Source: Phragmites australis (taxonomy: Eukaryota; Streptophyta; Magnoliopsida; Poales; Poaceae). Taken from it: a stretch of 64,000 nucleotides of DNA. The position numbers and the translations under genes are program-made. Numbering within the stretch: the first letter of the stretch is position 1; each line of letters begins with the position of its first letter. The DNA lies in the NCBI RefSeq assembly GCF_958298935.1, contig NC_084922.1:746501-810500 (forward strand), read 5' to 3'. Of this stretch, positions 1-11,821 are shown piece by piece. The notes below the pieces were generated by a model. That model was not told the DNA's origin. It was given only the letters and a program-made list of their open reading frames with translations, and made no database searches.

Positions 1-657
1 ATCTTTTTCCGATCGCTCCTATTGATGTGTAAAATATTGGCGGAGGGTTGCCATGGCGATGGTCTTATTGATGCCATCGCTCGAGCTTTTGCTAGTTGTG
101 TGGCATGTGGCACTATTGAGCAGAGATATCACTTAAGTTTTGTGATTACTGTTATCATGAGTAGCTAAATGCAGTAGACAATATAACTAGCTCGAATGGC
201 TACACTTAGAATATGGCCAACAAGGCGCTTAGCATGCTATGTAAAGGTAAAAAATAACAGTGATGTTGAACTGGAAAAGGCAACGGTAGGGTGTACCTCG
301 CATGTCTTAAGCCCCGTCGATGGAGTCTTGATGGCCTTCGAGTCGTGCAACACGAGTCTGCATGCTTGGGTTTTCTTGTCAGCGTAGGCTCGAGCCTCGA
401 TGTGACCGAGGCCTGAGGCCTTCAAGGTGCGGAGGGTTTGTACTTTGATGCGACCAAGACCTGCGGCCTTCAAGGTCGAGCTAGCTGGGACAACATTGGG
501 TAATGCTCCGTGTATTACCAAATGCAACCAACGATTTGGACAGGATACATTGCCACTTACACATATCAGCTCCCTGCTTACACATACTAGGAGATGCTTC
601 TTATACATAGTACTTACGGAGTGCCTCCGTGTTCCAGGTGTGCTCGAGGGGTGTCTC

Positions 658-1600
658 CTACATGTCTACCAAGCGATAGGAGCCAAACCTGTTGTACTTG
701 AGGATCAGGTAGGGGCCTTTCCACTTGTTCTGCAATTTTCCCAGAGCTAGGGCGTGCCGGAGGACTAGGTTTCTAGGTGCGAAGGTGCGCGACGTGACCT
801 TGGGATTATACCAAGCCTTGGTTTTGGTGATGTAGCGATCGAGGTTGCGGATGACATGGAGTCCCATGCCCTCGTTGAGGTCGAGGAAGAGCTCTCATTC
901 CCTGGCGATATCCGAGAGCTAAACCCGGAGTGACCGTCCCTAAATTTCTGTTAGAGTCATTGCCTCATCGCCGAAGAGGAGGCGGAAGGGGGTAAACCTA
1001 GTGGGGTGCATGACCGTAGTGCGGAGGGACCACAACACCTTTGGAAGCTCCTCAACCCACGGGCCTTTAGAGAGGCCGACGAGGCACCGGTTTAGGCTTG
1101 TGAGCATGTTGCCACGCTCGATGGTCCCGTTGGACTGTGGGTGACGAACGACGGCGAAGCACAGTTCAATGCCGAGCTCGACGCAGAACTCTCGAAATAG
1201 GACAAAGTAAAACTATGTGTTGTTATCAATGGTGAGCTATCACGGGACACCGAAGTGGCATATTATATTTTTCTAGAAGAACTTATGGAAATTCTTGGAT
1301 GTAATTGTCATGAGGGGATCATCCTTGATCCACTTGGAGAAGTACTCTAACATCACCACCGCGTATCGTAGGCTTTCCTTGGCATGAGGGAATAGTCCGA
1401 TTAAGTCCATCTCCCAACGTGCTAGGGCCAGATGGGAGCGATTGGTTGTAGGGAGTCGGAGGTTGGTGGCTTCGGCGCCCCATCCACTGGCACCCTTCAC
1501 AGGTGTAGACGAGTTCCTGCACATTGGTCATGATCGTAGGCCAATATAGCTCCTGACGGAGTGCTTTTCTTGCAAAAGCGCAGGGCGCAAGGTGCATACC
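658..1600 (-). pseudogene. Integrase remnant (gypsy)
   Basis: The minus strand shows the zinc-binding N-terminus (YWPTIMTNVQELVYTCEGCQ, the CC half of HHCC) at about 1450-1597. The start of the catalytic core (WEMDLIGLFPHA, first Asp of DDE) is near 1400. The C-terminal GPY-type segment (KWKGPYLILKYN) is near 680-720. The core is broken by stops. It lies after RNase H, which places the element in Ty3/gypsy rather than Ty1/copia. Confidence 0.85.
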
Positions 1601-2745
1601 GCAGAGTCCTTTGTGAACCTCTCAGAGGAGGGGATGCAAACTATAGCCTTGTATATGGCTCCGTCAACCAGCAGGTAGCCCCTGGTGTATTTCTTAATGC
1701 GGTGGAGGTTGACAGGGTCGTCCGACTCCTCTGTTCTGTTCAGGAAGGAGAGGATGGGGGCCCTCCAGTCCATGACTTTGATGGGGAGGATGGTGGTGAT
1801 AGCCCCATCAGGGATACCTATTATTGTCTTGTAGAGGACTTCGAAGAAGGCCCCCGATGGGAGGACTCCGCTCCCAATAGCAGCTTTGGCCAAGACATCT
1901 GCCTCTTGATTGTTCGTGCATGGTATGCTTCCCATTGATATGCCCAAGAGGAATCCTTTGGCCTTGTGGATGCCATCGAGGTATTTCAACAAAAGTCTGG
2001 ATGTTGAGCCTAGAAGGTTTTGTCACAACCTGTGAGTCTGTCTTAACGTTGAGTCTGGTGGCTCTCAAGGCTCAAGCCTTGAGGAGCCCCAAGAAGATGG
2101 CTTCATACTCGGTGATGTTGTTGGTTGTCTTGAACTCCAAGCGGGCGGTAAACGTAGCTCGTTGCGAGTCAGGGAGATGAGTACTGCCCCAGCTCCCACG
2201 CTGTTGGGCCCATAAGCTCTGTCAGTGAATATTGTTCATACATCCTGAGGAGGGGTCGCAGGGGGTCCTGCGGGTGGGGGAGTCCATTCAGTGACAAAGT
2301 CAGCCAGGACCTATGACTTGATGGCTGTCCGGGCTACAAACTTCACTGCAAAGGGTGCTAGTTCCACAATCCATTTTCCTATACACCTCATCGCGTAACT
2401 CTTACAAAACATGTCGCCCAGTGGGTATGAGGTTGGTACTGTTATGTTGTAGGTGAGGAAGTAGTGCCAGAGCTTGCGGGAGGCCACCAGGGGGTGTATG
2501 CTATCTTTTCAACCTCAGTGTAGCGCGTTTTAGCTCCCAATAGGGCCTCCAAAATATAGTAAACCACCATCTGCGCGGAGCGGTCCTCGTTCTCCTCTTC
2601 TCGTACTAGGACGTCGCTTATAACGGAGGCATAGGTGGATAGGTACAAGAGGAGCCCTTCGGCAGGGAGGGGTATTGCGAGTGTCTCGAGGTCGGAGAGG
2701 TAGGTCTTGAGGGCCTCGGAGGCATCCTGGCATTCCGTCATCCAT
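1528..2745 (-). pseudogene. RNase H and connection region remnant (gypsy)
   Basis: Minus-strand pieces after the RT include LSDLETLAIPLPAEGLLLYL and a YTEVEK segment (2442-2745), typical of the RT/RNase H connection. Around 1808-2068 there is LNVKTDSQVV, the RNase H stretch containing a catalytic Asp. Several stops and frame changes separate the pieces. Confidence 0.7.
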
Positions 2746-3009
2746 CTGAATGGCTCAGAGCCTCTCAGGGTTTTGAAAAATGGAAGGTTGCACTCGGAGG
2801 ACTTGGCGAAGAAATGGCCGAGGGCTGCGAGGCGGATGGTCAGGCGTTAGACCCCCTTCGTGTTGGTGGGGGGCATTTATGTGATGGCACGGATCTTGCC
2901 AGGGTTTGCCTTGATGCCCCGCTTGGAGACAAGGTACCCTAGCAGCCTTCCGGCTTTGGTGCTGAAGACACACTTATCCGAGTTTAGCCGCACACCTGCG
3001 GTCCAGAGG

Positions 3010-3462
3010 CTATTGAAGGTTAGCCATGTGGTTGGCCTTGAGCTTGCTTTTTACTACGATGTCGTCAACGTAGGCCTTGACATTGCGACCTAGTTGTTGC
3101 TCTAGAATCTTGTGTACCAGGTCGGAGAAGGTGGCTCCGGTATTCCAGAGGACAAAAGGCATCCGAACGTAGCAGTATACCCCAAAAGGGGCAATGAAGC
3201 TATTTTTGCCCTTGTCTTCTACGGACATCCACACCTGATGGTATTCGGAGTATGTGTCTAGAAAATTCAACAGCTCACAGCCAGCAGTGGAGTCTACTAG
3301 CTGGTCTATGCGAGGTAGCGGGTATGGATCTTGAGGACATGCTTTGTTGAGTGGCGTAAAGTCAATGAACATGCGCCACTTTTCATTAGGCTTCTTGACC
3401 AGGAGAGGATTTGACAACCACTTAAAGTGGATGACCTCCCGGATGACGCCGGCTTTTGGCAT
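3010..3462 (-). pseudogene. Reverse transcriptase remnant (gypsy)
   Basis: A 150-residue minus-strand frame shows ordered RT motifs. They are WLSNPLLVKKPNEKWRMFID, then LNKACPQDPYPLPRIDQLVD, then the catalytic YVDDIVVKS near 3040. These are diagnostic of Ty3/gypsy RT. The finger and connection regions are in other frames on either side, so the polyprotein frame is broken. Confidence 0.9.
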
Positions 3463-3877
3463 TTTCTTGACTTCTTCTTTGGTGGCCTCTGTCAGCTCCG
3501 AGGATAGCTTATATAGCCCCTAGCGCACAGGGCGGGCCTACGGGTCAACTTGGAGGGCGTGCTCGATGATGCGTCGGTCAAATCCAGGGAGGTCCTACGA
3601 AGACCATGCGAAGACGTCGAGGTTGGCCCGTAGGACGACTAGGAGCTGGGCCTCTTGTTCTCGAGCCAGGTCTGCCTCGATCTAGAAGGTTCGATTGGGG
3701 TCCGACATACCCAACGGGGCGTGCCTCACGTCCCCCTCCGGCAGAGGCTTTAGAGGGCCATGATGCCAGAGGTATGCCAAAGGGGAGTCCTCGAGGGACC
3801 CTTTGACCACATTATGCACATGACAACCGTTGAGAGGGGCCGGGTGCCCATATTCGATGCGCCTAGCCACGTGTTGA

Positions 3878-4310
3878 TCACCGTGAACGGAGATCAGCCC
3901 CTGGGGTCCAGGCATCTTCATGCAGAGATAGTTGTGATGGGGGATCACTCTGAGTTTGTTCAGGGTGCCCCGGCCTAGGATGTCGTTGTACACGTAGGGT
4001 ACGTCCACAATGTCGAAAGTGACTATCTTGGTCCTCGTGATGGAGCCTTTGCCGAAGGTGACTAGAAGCTTTATCTAGCCCAGGGCATTGAGGAGGGCCC
4101 CATTGAACCCCTGAAGAGGCCTTGAGCCGGGGTGAGCGGCCCCCGCGAAATGTGGAGTTGGTCAAAGGCATGCACGAAGAGAAGATCCACGAAACTTCCT
4201 CTGTCGACCAATACCCTTCGGATTTCAACGTCGGCAATGCTAGCGGTGATGATGAGGGCGTCGGTGTGGGGGAAGTTGACCCCCGCAGTGTAGTCGAGGC
4301 CGAAGGTCAT
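3878..4310 (-). pseudogene. Retrotransposon aspartic protease remnant
   Basis: The minus-strand translation near 4071-4310 contains RRVLVDRGSFVDLLF. This corresponds to the retropepsin segment around the catalytic Asp (usually V.VD.GSS.D.LF), here with R where S or T is usual. Shifted frames continue the homologous block towards 3878. It lies between gag and reverse transcriptase as expected. Disrupted, hence non-functional. Confidence 0.65.
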
Positions 4311-5006
4311 AGGGGCTTCGGTCCATCAAGGGACCTGATGGCGGCCGCTGGTTACCTCTACATGGTTGACCCCACGCGTGTAGTCCTGACGTTGCTACTT
4401 CGAGGATACATCAGAGGTTCCCCCTCCTGTTATGGCCATGACCACCTGCCTGGCACGGTCTCTGTCATTGATGTGCTACACCATTGGTGGCGGAAACGGA
4501 GGGGGTAGAGCCAGTTGAGGATGGTTCAGTAGGGCCAGGTGATCCACCTGGTGACCTGCCTTAGGCCTTCGGCCTCCTAGCCTCTCGTTACCAGTTCTAT
4601 CCCCCACTGCGCGCGATGCCTACCTCCCAAGGTACCCCTCTGGAAGGTTATGAGGGTCCGACAATCTTCGATGTTGTGGGCATGTCCAACCCCATGCAAG
4701 GTGCACCAGTATCCTTCTTCTTGCTGTCGGCCCAAGCGCGCGGTCACTGGTGGAAGGAGCTAGAGCACCCCTGGCCACACCCCTTGGAACGGGGTGGGCT
4801 CGGAGCCCCTCATGCATGCTAAATTCTGTTGATGCCATGTCATTGGCATTGCTGGGGTTTGCAGGTTTCGGAGCCCATGGCCCCCTCATAGCCCCTTTTT
4901 GCTGAAGGGGGTGGAAGAATGTGCGAGGATCCGGTTTGTGAGGTCAACCTTGAGGGTTTGATGCAGGGGCCGCTGTAGCATTCATGGCCTTTCGACAGAT
5001 CCCCTC

Positions 5007-6506
5007 TAAAGGGTCAAGATGTTGCCTAGAGGGGGTGAGTAGGGGTTCCTACAAATTAATACTTCGCGGTAGATTAAATTCAATCCAGAACTTTCGGGTA
5101 CCGAAAGTTTCGAGCTCAACCTGGACTTTTCGGCTATAGAGCGTGGATTCAAAATTCAAGTATGCCTAAGCAAATCTAATTGATTCTAAGTTTTGCCAGA
5201 GGTTTTAAATGATGTCTCGAGACCTTTCCACCATTCATATGCAGCCACAAACTCACAACCACGTAGATCAGGGAAAATTACCCAAAAGTCAATACGCACA
5301 AGAACGAATACGACTAAGAAAAGGAGACAAGAATTTGTTTCCTGAAGTTCAAACTCCTCCAATGAGGTTCCTATGTCTCCGTTGAGGAGCTCTAAAGAGC
5401 CAGGTCTCTTTCAACCCTTTTCCTCACCAAGCGATCACCAAGATTAAGTTTGGGCTTACTCGTCCTCTTCCCTTGCGGAGGCGAAGATAAGCCTTCATAA
5501 ATGAACTTGCGGAACACAACAAGCATGGGTGCTCACAAGCGATGCATAGCCGTCTAGGAGCTTCAAACTCCAAGAGTAACAAATGTGGGATCGATCGGGT
5601 TGACAAAGAACTCAAGTGCTCAAAGGTGGGAGTGAAGCTCACTAGCACTCAATTTCAATCTCTCAACCCAACTCTCAAATCCTTGCAAGAATTGAAGCCA
5701 AAGGGAGTGGGGAGAGCTATTAAATAGCTTAGAGTGTTCTTGTCTCGTGGTAGGTCAACAACAAATGAGTGGATGGGTGATGGGGTATTTATACCCAACC
5801 CTCAAAAACTAGCTGTTACACAACTTTCTGGCTTAATTCGAAACTTTCGGGTATAACCCAGAACTTTTATATTCGCACGAGACCAAGGCAATAAAGGACC
5901 CCAACCTGGAATTCCATCTGGAGGGTCCAGATAAAGATCACTAGAATCCGGAAGTTCTGAACCCATCCGAAACTTCTGGGTCCAGACAAAAAAAGCACCC
6001 GAGAACCCCAGGCCGAAATTAATCTGGAGGTTCCGGCTGCTTGGAACTTCCGAATCAGCCCAAAACTTCCTGGTTGGTTTGAAAAACCAGACCGAGCACC
6101 CCTGTCTGGAGCCTCATCCGGAGGTTCCAGCAACTCGGATGTTTCGGATTGCACTCGGAACATCTAGATATAGAAAATAACTTAGAGATTCATGATGTTC
6201 GTGGGATGATTTGTGTCTCTCATCTTTAGGTTGAATAGGTACTTTGAACACTGAGGCATCCTCAAGACAATCTATATGCATCCCTCTTGATAGTACGATA
6301 TACCTATACTCAAATTCAAATTAAAATGAATGTAAATCTATTGAGTATCCACATGTCCCTTCTCTTCTACTTTTTGAGGGTCCCTAGCATCTTTTAACTT
6401 TTCCATGGGACTAATACATGTTTATAAATCATTAAAATTTATTAGTCCCTTAATCGCTTGTCATCAATTATCCAAAACCCACAGAGGGGTCTTAGATGTA
6501 CTTTCA
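5007..6506 (-). mobile_element. Sirevirus-like (Ty1/copia) solo LTR nested in the gypsy gag region
   Basis: On the minus strand the segment begins TGAAAGTACATCTAAGACCC, matching the usual start of grass Sirevirus LTRs as I remember them. It ends with CTCACCCCCTCTAGGCAACA and then CTTGACCCTTTA. Length is 1500 bp, typical for these LTRs. The flanks are CCCTC (5002-5006) and CTCTC (6507-6511), a 5-bp target duplication with one mismatch. The terminal CA on the minus strand has become TA. No primer site, polypurine tract or coding sequence follows either end, so this is a solo LTR left by LTR-LTR recombination. Family is from recall; boundaries and flanks are seen. Confidence 0.75.
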
Positions 6507-6539
6507 CTCTCTTCCTCTACGCGAGCATATTCCTTGAAT

Positions 6540-7837
6540 TTGCTCATGAGAGCACTCACCATGTGCACCGGGTGCCGATGCAGTCAATCGAAGAGGGGCC
6601 CGGAGGCCAGACCCTGGGTTGCCACGATGACTACTAACCTTTATGGCGTAACACACCCGTAATGGGGATCTGATGCGGGTATCCAATCCCGCCGCTGGGA
6701 TGTCCAGCGGATTTCGGGGCTAGAAAGTAGCCTTTTGTTTCTATAGCTTCAACCTATATAGCATACTTTTATCCACTTATGGTTTCCATTACTTTGAGAA
6801 ATGGATTATGCTTCTCCAACAATTAATGCGCTACAACTTTTTGATTGTGACATGCCTTTTATTTGGGCCTTGGTTTGCGCAAACCTCCAAAAATATTCCC
6901 GGAGGGTTTCGCCCGGCTATTGCTTGATGGCGAACAGGCTCTCGGAGGTCACCAGCTTGACGAATGTTCCCTGAAAATTGTTACAAAAGGTGTCCTGTAG
7001 CTAGGCCCAAGCATAAATGGCCCTGGGTTCGAGTGCCCATAGCCATCAATGGGCTACTCCCTCCAAGGCGAGGGGAAGCACTTGGCCATGGTGGCTGGTC
7101 CGCTCCCGCTGGCCTCGATGGTGAGGGCATACGATTGAACGAACTCCTTTAGGTCTGACTCGCCTCTAGACTTAGGTAGCTTTGGGATTCGAAACCCATC
7201 GGGGAAGGGCACGGCCTGTAGGCTTGCCTGTAGGGGGGAGTCAGAGTCTACAAGCGGAGCCTCACACCATCGAGTCCGGGGCTCAGGTGCCTACAGATAG
7301 ATCGTCGAAGGTGCCTGGAGATGATGAGTAGCGAAGATGATGCCCTCACTGGCCCTCGGAGCCTGGGTCTACATGGCGTCAGCTGTTTTTGGAGCGGCGA
7401 CGGTTATGTCTACAGATGGCTGCGTGCCCTGTAGGGCCACCTACAGCTCCTCCAGCTAATCCCGAAGGGCTACCACGTGATCCTGCTGACCAATCGTGGC
7501 GGCCTATATAGTCGTGGCCTCGATTGCAGCCCCTAGGGGTACAACAAGGCCCTCGCTATACTGCTGTTGAAGGGGCTTTGAACCAGTGGGCCCCTCGTTC
7601 CAGCCACAGCTAGGGTAGCGGTCGGATCGGTGGTGGCCGCTCGGCCCTCGCTCCGCTTGGCTGTGAGACTAGTGTTGGCGTATTGGGTGCTTGGTCACGG
7701 CAGCCGTGCAGATCTTCGCACAGGGGTGGCTGTGGTGCTGGCCATTTGGGCCACCACCCTGGTAGTTTTCTTCTTTGGTGGCATTCTCTTAGTGCTCCTA
7801 GTCTTCTATAATGTATCTTCCTCACATATGGTGCCAA
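6540..7837 (-). pseudogene. gag remnant of the gypsy element
   Basis: Minus-strand frames between the primer-binding site and the nested LTR carry gag-like sequence. Around 6870-6960 the translation includes a stretch like ETLREYFWRFAQTKAQIKG, resembling the conserved retrotransposon gag helix (Q..ESLR.Y..RF). Many stops and frame changes interrupt it and no long frame remains. The gag region continues on the other side of the nested LTR towards about 4400. Confidence 0.5.
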
Positions 7838-7838
7838 C
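7824..7838 (-). other. Primer-binding-site-like sequence of the gypsy element
   Basis: Directly internal to the LTR the minus strand reads GTTGGCACCATATG. This resembles the GTTGGCGCC start found after the 5' LTR of many grass gypsy elements and is complementary to a tRNA 3' end. The position fits; the tRNA was not identified. Confidence 0.5.
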
Positions 7839-8467
7839 TGTTAGTAAAAGAAATTGCCTTTCACGAACAAGGTGCGGCGAGAACCAGCTGAGTGGCTCAA
7901 GCTTAGACAAGAAAAGGAGAGAAAATGATTACCCAGAGTGATCGTAAAAATATGTCCCTTGCACCGTGCCTATGGTTGGTATTTATAGATCCCTTAGAGT
8001 ATAAGTGTACAAGTTTTACCATACGACGGGGACCTAGGAACAACCAGGTAGACCATCACTTGGGTCCAGGTAACTCTTCTAATTACCCTAATAACATCAT
8101 CTAATTGTGGCAACAACAGTGGTAGCAAGTGGCCGTAAAGCTTGGTCGGTCGCCGGTTGCGGTGCCGTCCATACCCAGTATGTCAAACTGGCGACCGATT
8201 AGACCGGTATTAAGTGCTGGTCACTTCGTGATAGCCAGATGGTTGTCGATGGACCTCCCCTTTCTCGACTGATGTTTCTAGAGAAGACCCATCGCCTCCC
8301 AAGGCTTCAGGAGTCAGTGACCTGAGGAGGCCCATGCTCTCCGAAAGCCTTGGTCTTCGCAGAGAATTTAGGGTCCTGAGACTCCGGAGGTGTTCCGAAG
8401 CCGGGTGGACTTCGGTCCCCTGCAGACGGAGTCTAGAGCATCAGGATCCTTATTGATGACCCCAACA
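7839..8467 (-). repeat. 5' LTR of the gypsy element
   Basis: A 629-bp segment whose minus strand begins TGTTGGGGTC and ends CTAACA, giving TG...CA ends. The inner end abuts a primer-binding-site-like sequence. A TATA-like box (CTATAAATAC on the minus strand, about 7979-7991) lies inside and would drive transcription into the element. The 5 bp beyond the outer end are TCGCC, the expected target-site copy; its partner lies outside the window. The outer boundary is inferred from the TGTTGGGG/CCCCAACA terminus without comparison to the missing partner LTR. Confidence 0.65.
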
Positions 8468-8547
8468 TCGCCTGTGCGCAACATGCCAACATGTTCAGAC
8501 TTCGGACAGCTGAGAATAATTCCCTTTGTGTTGTTCTGTGCTTCTAG

Positions 8548-9334
8548 GTGCTTAGCTGGAACGGCAACTCCAAGAACCTCAACCCCAACAAGTACGTGAG
8601 GTCCATGGCGCTCGTGCACGGCAAGCTCTTCTGCGGCTGCAACGACAGTAGCATTCAGGTACATATAGCTCATCTTGCTGTTGAAATGATCAGGAGCAGC
8701 ACAAGAAAAGCATGGATGAACGGAACGAGTACTGACTGTTCTCGGTGACAGGAAATCGATCTGGCGAGTGGAACACTGGGTGTAATCCAGTCCGGCAACA
8801 AGAGGATCTTGGGGAAGGCGAACCCGATATACTCCCTGCAAGTTCATGATGGACTGCTCTACACCGGAAGCACTTCTCTAGACGGCGCATCGGTCAAGGT
8901 ACTACCGATAGGAGCTGAACACTTGAATGAACTCAATCTTTAGGTCTCTGATCCACCGATGGTTGGGTGCTGCTGCATGCAGGTGTGGAACAGCTCCAAC
9001 TACAACCTCGTCGGCTCAATGCCGTCGTCGATGGAGGCTCGGTCGCTTGTGGTCAGCACGGACCTGATATACCTAGGCTCCAGGAACGGCGCCGTGGAGA
9101 TCTGGTCCAGGGAGAAGCTCACCAGGATAGGTACGCTCCAGGCCGGCGGTCCCAGCTGCCGCATCCAGTGCATGGCCGTCGACGGCGACGGCGACGTCCT
9201 GGTCGTCGGGACATCAGACGGCAGAATTCAGGTCAGGCTCGTGTAGCCATTCCCAAATGCGCTTCTTTAATTTTGAGTCAACACTCCTCACCTGGATTTT
9301 TTTTGTATACATACAGGCGTGGGGATTGACTTGA
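8548..9334 (+). CDS. LIN/CERBERUS-type WD40 protein, last four exons
   Basis: Exons 8548-8658, 8752-8898, 8983-9231 and 9317-9334 join in one frame through GT-AG introns and end at TGA (9332-9334). They encode the C-terminal WD repeats of a protein resembling the plant LIN/CERBERUS putative E3 ubiquitin ligases (U-box, ARM and WD40), where WD repeats are thought to bind partners or substrates. Seen motifs are KLFCGCNDSSIQ, LLYTGSTSLDGASVKVWN, VEIWSREKLTRIG and the ending SDGRIQ-AWGLT. The first exon here starts with an AG acceptor, so upstream exons exist. They must lie left of the gypsy element or be lost, because the element's LTR ends about 80 bp before this exon. Splice sites and frame are intact. 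The family call is from the C-terminal repeats only. Confidence 0.75.
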
Positions 9335-9940
9335 GAAGTTGCAGATTATTGGGTGCAGAGGAAGATCAAGGGATGGTGAATAAAAAGTGGAATCGCGAGT
9401 GTCACATTGCTAATTAATTTGGAGTGTCATATTGCAAGATCATTTTTTTTTTCTTGGACGCTTTTGCAGACCTGCACAGTGTACATATCGACTGAGTTCA
9501 TAGCACTGATTGCTTCATTCATCACGGTGTGCTGCTCAATGAGTCATTCTCTAATGCTGGAGCCTGTGAAGAAGATTAACAGTGATTGGCCGCCACAGCC
9601 CCAGTGCACTGCGTGCCATAGCAATCCATCCGCTTCATTAGATCAGACGGAAAAGAAACCATTTCCTGAGGTAAGTTCAAAGGTTTGTTTCACCTCTCAT
9701 GGCGGAGCTAGAAATCGCAGACTCGCGCGCGGCACAGACTCCAACAAACAGAGCCGACAGACGCGTAGGGCGTAGGCTGCCGCGTCGCTGGAGGAGACGT
9801 GTACCACCCGGATCACCGCAAACCAGAGTGTTACTAAAACTGTACCACCCGGATCACCGCAAACCAGAGTGTTACTAAAACCAACTTGCAAGAGCCATCC
9901 AAACTATAAGGAAAAATTAAGTAGCATCTCACTATAAATT
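9335..9940 (+). other. 3' flank of the LIN-like gene
   Basis: No gene seen. Probable 3' UTR followed by AT-rich DNA. A 122-codon plus-strand frame at 9407-9775 has no recognisable domain and is treated as chance. Confidence 0.4.
9800..9881 (+). repeat. 41-bp perfect tandem duplication
   Basis: Two identical 41-bp copies, 9800-9840 and 9841-9881, each beginning TGTACCACCCGGATCACCGC and ending TTACTAAAAC. Perfect identity suggests a recent replication-slippage event. Confidence 0.95.
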
Positions 9941-11560
9941 AAGATATAACTGATCACACATTATAGAGAGATAAATATATATCACACTAACAATATTAGC
10001 AATCTAGCAAACAAGTAACATGGCTTGATAATACATCTAAGCCGCCACAGGCCAAAACATACGTGACAAGTTTAATCAAATGATAAATATGAAAGTACCA
10101 ACAACGTGCAACTAACTCTCCTGCAAGCTCATCATCATCTCAAAGTACATCTAGAAAGATAACAATGATGAAATTCAAAAATCTCAGTAAGTGAATTGCT
10201 TTAACAAACTATTTAACTACAATTGATTAAACATTCATCTTAACCAAGATAAGCTGCACATGTTAACAATATAAAAAAACGTAACTAAGCATGGCAATAC
10301 CATAACAACCACATGATATCATCCACTAGCTATGATTCACCATTGTTGTACCATCCAAAACGAGTTTACAGACTTTCTCACAATATAATAAGGGAAAAAT
10401 GCAAAAAAAATCTCCCAAAAATCACTTGGATTTTGACTTTCCCTCTCAAAAGTTATTTTGTTGCATTGATGTCTTCCTCCTAGAACTCCAATTCATCACA
10501 AGAGTCTGAACAAAATTGGTCCCAGCAAGGGAAAGGAAAAGAAAAATGTGAGTACACAGAGTACTCAGTAAGTGTAGGATAGCATGATACGAGAGTTTAA
10601 GATAAGGAATGCTTGACTCTAATTTACTACAACTAAGTCATTCTAACTTAGAACTCAAGAAGATATATCAGTCATATTTACTATGTGTGACAATAAGACT
10701 TTAAAAGATACAGCTGATCGGATTCCATTCGACTACCAAACTCACCAGGTATTTTATATCTAAGCTATCAACTCTTAGGGTCACTACTACTCGGCTACCA
10801 AAACCAACCATCCAAGATTCTCACTAATTATGAAGAAGTTCAAGCTGCTCTTGACTGTGAGCGTAGCTGATTAAACAGTTTTATTTCTCTACAGAGATTG
10901 TACAACTTTACTCACTAGTCGTGATTCCCACGTTGCTTCACACTTTTGGGGTGTAGAGCCGGGGTCTCACTACAATATCCTTACAAAACGCCTCCTAATA
11001 TGTTTACACCTACTAAGGTTTTACCACGAACAGTGATTCTATCCACTATAGAGGTCCCATCTTGTACCACTCAAAAGTCAATTGGTGTGTACAGAATTAT
11101 GCAGATAACTAATTATTCAGTTGGGTCTTACCTATATTAGTCTCGTAGTTGTACTGTTGAGCCGGGTTACATGCTTCACAAATCGGTCATTAGGATCTAA
11201 AGCAGGCACACGCACATTACCAAATTTGCACACAACAGTCATACCAACCAAATCAACCTGCCTAGATCCCTATGATCCATGTTGCTACAAAAGATTACCT
11301 AATCCGGTTCATGTTACATAGACAGTTAATTATGTTATTAAGTAACACACTCATATCCATGACTGCAGAGCTAAGCAAGTCTATCCTTCACACTCCAACT
11401 CCAATATAGGTGACATGGATAATCTGGAAATTACTGGTAAATCCTAAACATGAGATTCACATTGACGAGCATACAATTGAACAAATAAAGGACAAATTTT
11501 TCTACAATGGGATCAAAGTGGTCAATAGCAGTTCCTTTAGAACTTTCTTTCTCACTTTGT
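9940..11560. repeat. LTR-like dispersed repeat, copy A
   Basis: AT-rich non-coding DNA. The part at about 10545-11535 aligns in the same orientation with about 15455-16460 (copy B). Shared landmarks in order are GAGTACTCAGYAAGTGT, TTACTATGTGTGAC, ACTAAGGTTT and CTAAACATGAGATTCA. Similar segments occur in grass gypsy LTRs, so both copies are probably solo or truncated LTRs of one family. No termini or target duplication were resolved. Confidence 0.55.
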
Positions 11561-11821
11561 TTCTATAAAGTTTATGCTTTCGTTTATGTATTTTTGAGAA
11601 ACGTTGGGTGAATAAAAAGTAGTCTATCTATTTCGTAAGAAATTTATAATACGCATATTCACCTTCTTTAATTATCTATCTAGATCCTACGACCATAATT
11701 ATTGTGACATCTTTTGGGTACTGATAACTCAAGAGAAGTTCTTCTTGAGACCGTAGCAGTCGAACATAATCGAGTGGATAGAAATTGGCAGTGCTAATTA
11801 CGCAGTGGTGCACGTACGTAC

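Larger units (their letters stand above)
1..8467 (-). mobile_element. Ty3/gypsy LTR retrotransposon, degenerate, cut by left window edge
   Basis: Read on the minus strand, the order from high to low coordinate is LTR (7839-8467), primer-binding site, gag remnants, protease, reverse transcriptase, RNase H and integrase. This RT-RNaseH-INT order is that of Ty3/gypsy elements. Every domain is broken by stops or frameshifts, so the copy is not autonomous. The second LTR should lie left of position 1 and is not visible. A Sirevirus-like solo LTR (5007-6506) sits inside the gag part. The LTR ends about 80 bp before an exon of a plus-strand WD40 gene, so the element probably inserted into an intron of that gene. 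Domain order is seen directly; subfamily is not assigned. Confidence 0.88.

Noticed and set aside
1..600. Left-hand LTR of the first gypsy element
   Set aside because: No copy of the TGTTAGTAAA or TGTTGGGG termini of 7839-8467 is seen here, so the second LTR is presumed outside the window.
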